Shown in pieces: positions 62,303 to 64,000 of a DNA stretch of 64,000 nucleotides; position 1 is the stretch's first letter; each line of letters opens with the position of its first letter. Source of the DNA: Leucobacter ruminantium (GTDB lineage: Bacteria; Actinomycetota; Actinomycetes; Actinomycetales; Microbacteriaceae); NCBI RefSeq assembly GCF_017565705.1, contig NZ_JAGDYL010000017.1, forward strand, positions 27,953 to 91,952. The letters run 5' to 3'. The notes beneath the pieces were generated by a model. It saw only the letters and a program-made list of their open reading frames with translations. It did no database searches and was not told the DNA's origin. The translations under genes were made by a program, and so were the position numbers.

Positions 62303-62952
62303 CATCCGTCGTGCTCGTCGACGATCAGGATCTGGTGCGGACCGGGGTCCGCACCTTGCTCAGCCGCGACCCGTCGATCGACGTCGTCGCCGAGGCGACC
62401 GACGGGCGTCGCGGCGTCGAGGCCGTCCGCAAGTACCGTCCGGACGTGGTGCTCATGGACCTGCGGATGCCTGTCATGGACGGCATCGAGGCGACGCGTG
62501 CGATCCGCGCGGATGAGCGTCTGGTCGGCACGAACGTCGTCGTGCTGACCACCTTCGATGACGACACGGATATCGTCGACGCGATCCGCGCCGGCGCGAT
62601 CGGCTACCTGCTGAAGAACACGCCGCGCGAGGAGCTGCGGGAGGCGATGTTGCGGGCCGGCAGGGGCGAGCGCCTCCTATCGCCCGCGATCGCCGAGCGG
62701 GTGATGGACATGGCCGCCGCCGGGGGAGCGGCTTCGTCTCCGGATCCGCGTCTCGCCGCGTTGAGCGGCCGCGAGCTCGAGGTGCTCGCGAGGGTCGGGC
62801 ACGGCGATACCAATGACGAGATCGCGGCGGCGTTGCATCTGAGCCCTGCGACGGCGCGCACCTATGTGAGCCGCATTCTCACGAAACTCGGGGCGAGGGA
62901 TCGGCCCGAGCTCATCGTCGTCGCGCACCGCTCGGGGCTCGTGACGTTCTGA
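62299..62952 (+). CDS. Response regulator, NarL/LuxR family
   Basis: A 217-residue regulator: receiver with L-V-D-D-Q-D-L-V, phosphorylated Asp54 in V-L-M-D-L-R-M-P, Lys in L-L-K-N-T, and a C-terminal GerE domain with L-S-G-R-E-L-E-V-L-A and L-S-P-A-T-A-R-T-Y-V. It pairs with the coupled kinase. The direct targets are not evident; the next gene is a small membrane protein 86 bp away. Confidence 0.93.
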   Translation: MTSVVLVDDQDLVRTGVRTLLSRDPSIDVVAEATDGRRGVEAVRKYRPDVVLMDLRMPVMDGIEATRAIRADERLVGTNVVVLTTFDDDTDIVDAIRAGAIGYLLKNTPREELREAMLRAGRGERLLSPAIAERVMDMAAAGGAASSPDPRLAALSGRELEVLARVGHGDTNDEIAAALHLSPATARTYVSRILTKLGARDRPELIVVAHRSGLVTF

Positions 62953-63038
62953 CGAGCGACCCGGGTCGCTCGAGCGCGACTCGAACTGTCGCTTCAGCGC
63001 GGACGAAACCGGGTGGGTGCCGCACCTACCGTAGCGGC

Positions 63039-63500
63039 ATGACTTCCAACCGCACGTCTTCCCGGTCCTCTGTCTCCTCGCGCAACCCCCTCGGATTCCC
63101 GGTGCTCGCGCTCATCGGCCTCGCGGCCCTCGGCCTCCCCAGAGTGGTACTGCACGATCTGCACCTCATCGAGGGGGCCGCCCCGTTGAACTGGTTGCTC
63201 GCCATCGGCCCGGTCGCGATCTGGATCGTGCTCGCGGTGATCAAGAAGGTGCCGAACCCCTTCCTGAGCCTGCTGGTCGTGGGTGCGATCTTCGGCGTCA
63301 TGCTCGTGGCCGCTCACCAGATCCTCTGGGACGTCGCCTTCCAGGGCGCTCCGCCCACGATCGGCAACGGCGCGGCGGCGACCCTGATCCCGCGTATCGC
63401 CGCGATCCCGGGCGGCATCTTCACCGGCACGATGATCGGGGCCATCAGCGGCCTCATCGCCTGGGGGATCCAGGCCATCGGCAGACGCGCCGCCGCGTGA
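63039..63500 (+). CDS. Small membrane protein next to the two-component system
   Basis: A 153-residue protein with four hydrophobic segments (about 20-38, 48-66, 74-92, 118-145). The N-terminus is Ser/Arg-rich. I do not recognise a family beyond small uncharacterised actinobacterial membrane proteins. It may be a target of the kinase-regulator pair just upstream, but this is inference from position only. Confidence 0.6.
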   Translation: MTSNRTSSRSSVSSRNPLGFPVLALIGLAALGLPRVVLHDLHLIEGAAPLNWLLAIGPVAIWIVLAVIKKVPNPFLSLLVVGAIFGVMLVAAHQILWDVAFQGAPPTIGNGAAATLIPRIAAIPGGIFTGTMIGAISGLIAWGIQAIGRRAAA

Positions 63501-63576
63501 TATCGGCAGGTGCACCACCACGCTCCCCAGAGGTAACCCCGTCGCCCTCCGCTCTCGAATCGATTGGCCTGTCCTG

Positions 63577-63930
63577 ATGCTCGCTGTGCTCCGCAACCCG
63601 TCCTACGCGAAGCTGTTCACCGCGCAGATCATCGCGCTGCTCGGCACGGGGCTGCTCACCGTCGCTCTGGGCCGGCTCGCATTCGAGATCGCAGGCGGAG
63701 ATGCCGGTGCGGTGATGGGCGTCGCGATGGCGATCAAGATGGTCGCCTATGTCGCGGTCTCACCCGTCACCCGACGAACGCGAGTACACGCGTGCCCCGT
63801 CGCTATCTCGCGTGGCGGCACTCGATCCGGGCGATTCGTCGACTCCGAGGGCTCGTTCCATCGGCTAGGGCGTGTCTCCTATATGCGTAGCCAGGTCAGG
63901 ATCGCTGCGATCACAACCCCGGCTCGATAG
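63577..63930 (+). pseudogene. MFS transporter gene, truncated after about 64 codons
   Basis: The frame starts M-L-A-V-L-R-N-P-S-Y and shows the first two membrane helices of an MFS carrier (A-Q-I-I-A-L-L-G-T-G, M-A-I-K-M-V-A-Y-V). Family similarity ends after A-V-S-P-V near 63768; the rest of the frame, to 63930, is unrelated polar sequence and runs into an insertion element. About 100 bp of unassigned DNA lie between the break and the element, so the break is more complex than a simple insertion. Confidence 0.7.
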
Positions 63931-64000
63931 GTCACCGCGAGTTTGTCATAGCGCGTAGCGAGCCCTCGCCACTGCTTCATCAAATTGAAGGCCCGCTCCA
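63868..64000. mobile_element. IS5-family insertion sequence, left end (cut by the window)
   Basis: The element seems to begin after CTAG at 63865-63868 with GGCGTGTCTCCTATAT, an end like those of IS5/IS427-group elements, and contains the end of a transposase gene on the minus strand. The rest lies outside the window, so the second inverted repeat and target duplication cannot be checked. Confidence 0.75.
63879..64000 (-). CDS. IS5-family transposase, C-terminal end
   Basis: The last 40 codons of a transposase are visible on the minus strand, ending with TAG at 63879-63881. R-A-F-N-L-M-K-Q-W-R-G-L-A-T-R-Y-D-K is the well-known DDE C-terminal motif of the IS5/IS427 group, with the catalytic Glu just before the Arg. 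The frame is intact as far as seen. Confidence 0.85.
   Translation of the reverse strand, partial: ERAFNLMKQWRGLATRYDKLAVTYRAGVVIAAILTWLRI

Noticed and set aside
62892..62902. GGCGAGGGATC copy in the second response regulator as an inserted peptide
   Set aside because: There it encodes Gly-Ala-Arg-Asp within the normal GerE domain sequence, so it is a compatible substitution and not an insertion.

Overview
The window is about 70 % G+C, uses many GTG starts, has many 4-bp ATGA/GTGA gene overlaps, and carries IdeR-type, WhiB-free, mycothiol-era actinobacterial genes (a Rv2466c-like mycothiol-dependent nitroreductase, oligoribonuclease, actinobacterial RpiB with Glu in place of the catalytic Cys). 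A complete-looking mevalonate operon in the Streptomyces gene order, ribosomal protein L19 followed by lepB-rnhB, and the general gene content point to the family Microbacteriaceae; a Leucobacter-like genus is my best guess, not a proof.

Layout. 1-4935: mevalonate pathway operon (end of mvaD, phosphomevalonate kinase, type 2 IPP isomerase, HMG-CoA reductase, HMG-CoA synthase), closed by a palindromic intergenic repeat. 5052-8217 (minus): a tight three-gene cassette of a zinc-ribbon membrane protein, a condensation-like acyltransferase and an HSL-type esterase. 8280-9962: FAD dehydrogenase. 9969-13552 (minus): ABC-2 exporter genes followed by their own histidine kinase and response regulator. 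13713-20647: amino-acid permease, PIG-L deacetylase, oligoribonuclease, peptide deformylase, MFS and BCCT transporters, tRNA-Arg(TCT). 20962-22938 (minus): an alkylation-repair operon (ECF-like sigma factor, Ogt, AlkB) preceded by a 19-codon leader ORF and a hairpin. 23182-26827: small accessory genes (chorismate mutase, HXXEE, FUSC, DUF1801, NTF2-like). 26879-29836: an IdeR box followed by a FecBCD-type ABC importer. 30513-38569: ABC exporter, Clp_N-SRPBCC protein with its HTH repressor, a TetR gene coupled to a DoxX gene that is broken by a stop codon, a DUF488/DUF2945/HhH-GPD operon, MscS and truncated haemoglobin. 38570-52333: PepN, a large LuxR (LAL) regulator, MFS, RpiB, Nei-type glycosylase, RecQ, an AraC-DinB fusion. 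52522-56654: rplS, lepB, rnhB, murI, rph, rdgB. 56796-62952: a three-domain kinase/aminotransferase fusion, a YihY protein and a second two-component system. The right edge (63577-64000) is an MFS gene broken near an IS5-family element.

The most unusual signal is not a gene: the 11-mer GGCGAGGGATC (core GAGGGATC) occurs far more often than base composition predicts, in both orientations, inside and between genes, sometimes as the full palindrome GCGAGGGATCCCTCGC. In at least seven unrelated proteins it encodes an inserted Asp-Pro-Ser-Pro in a terminus or linker. It behaves like a highly iterated palindrome of the HIP1 type. All function calls rest on reading the translated sequence and remembered family motifs; no database search was run.
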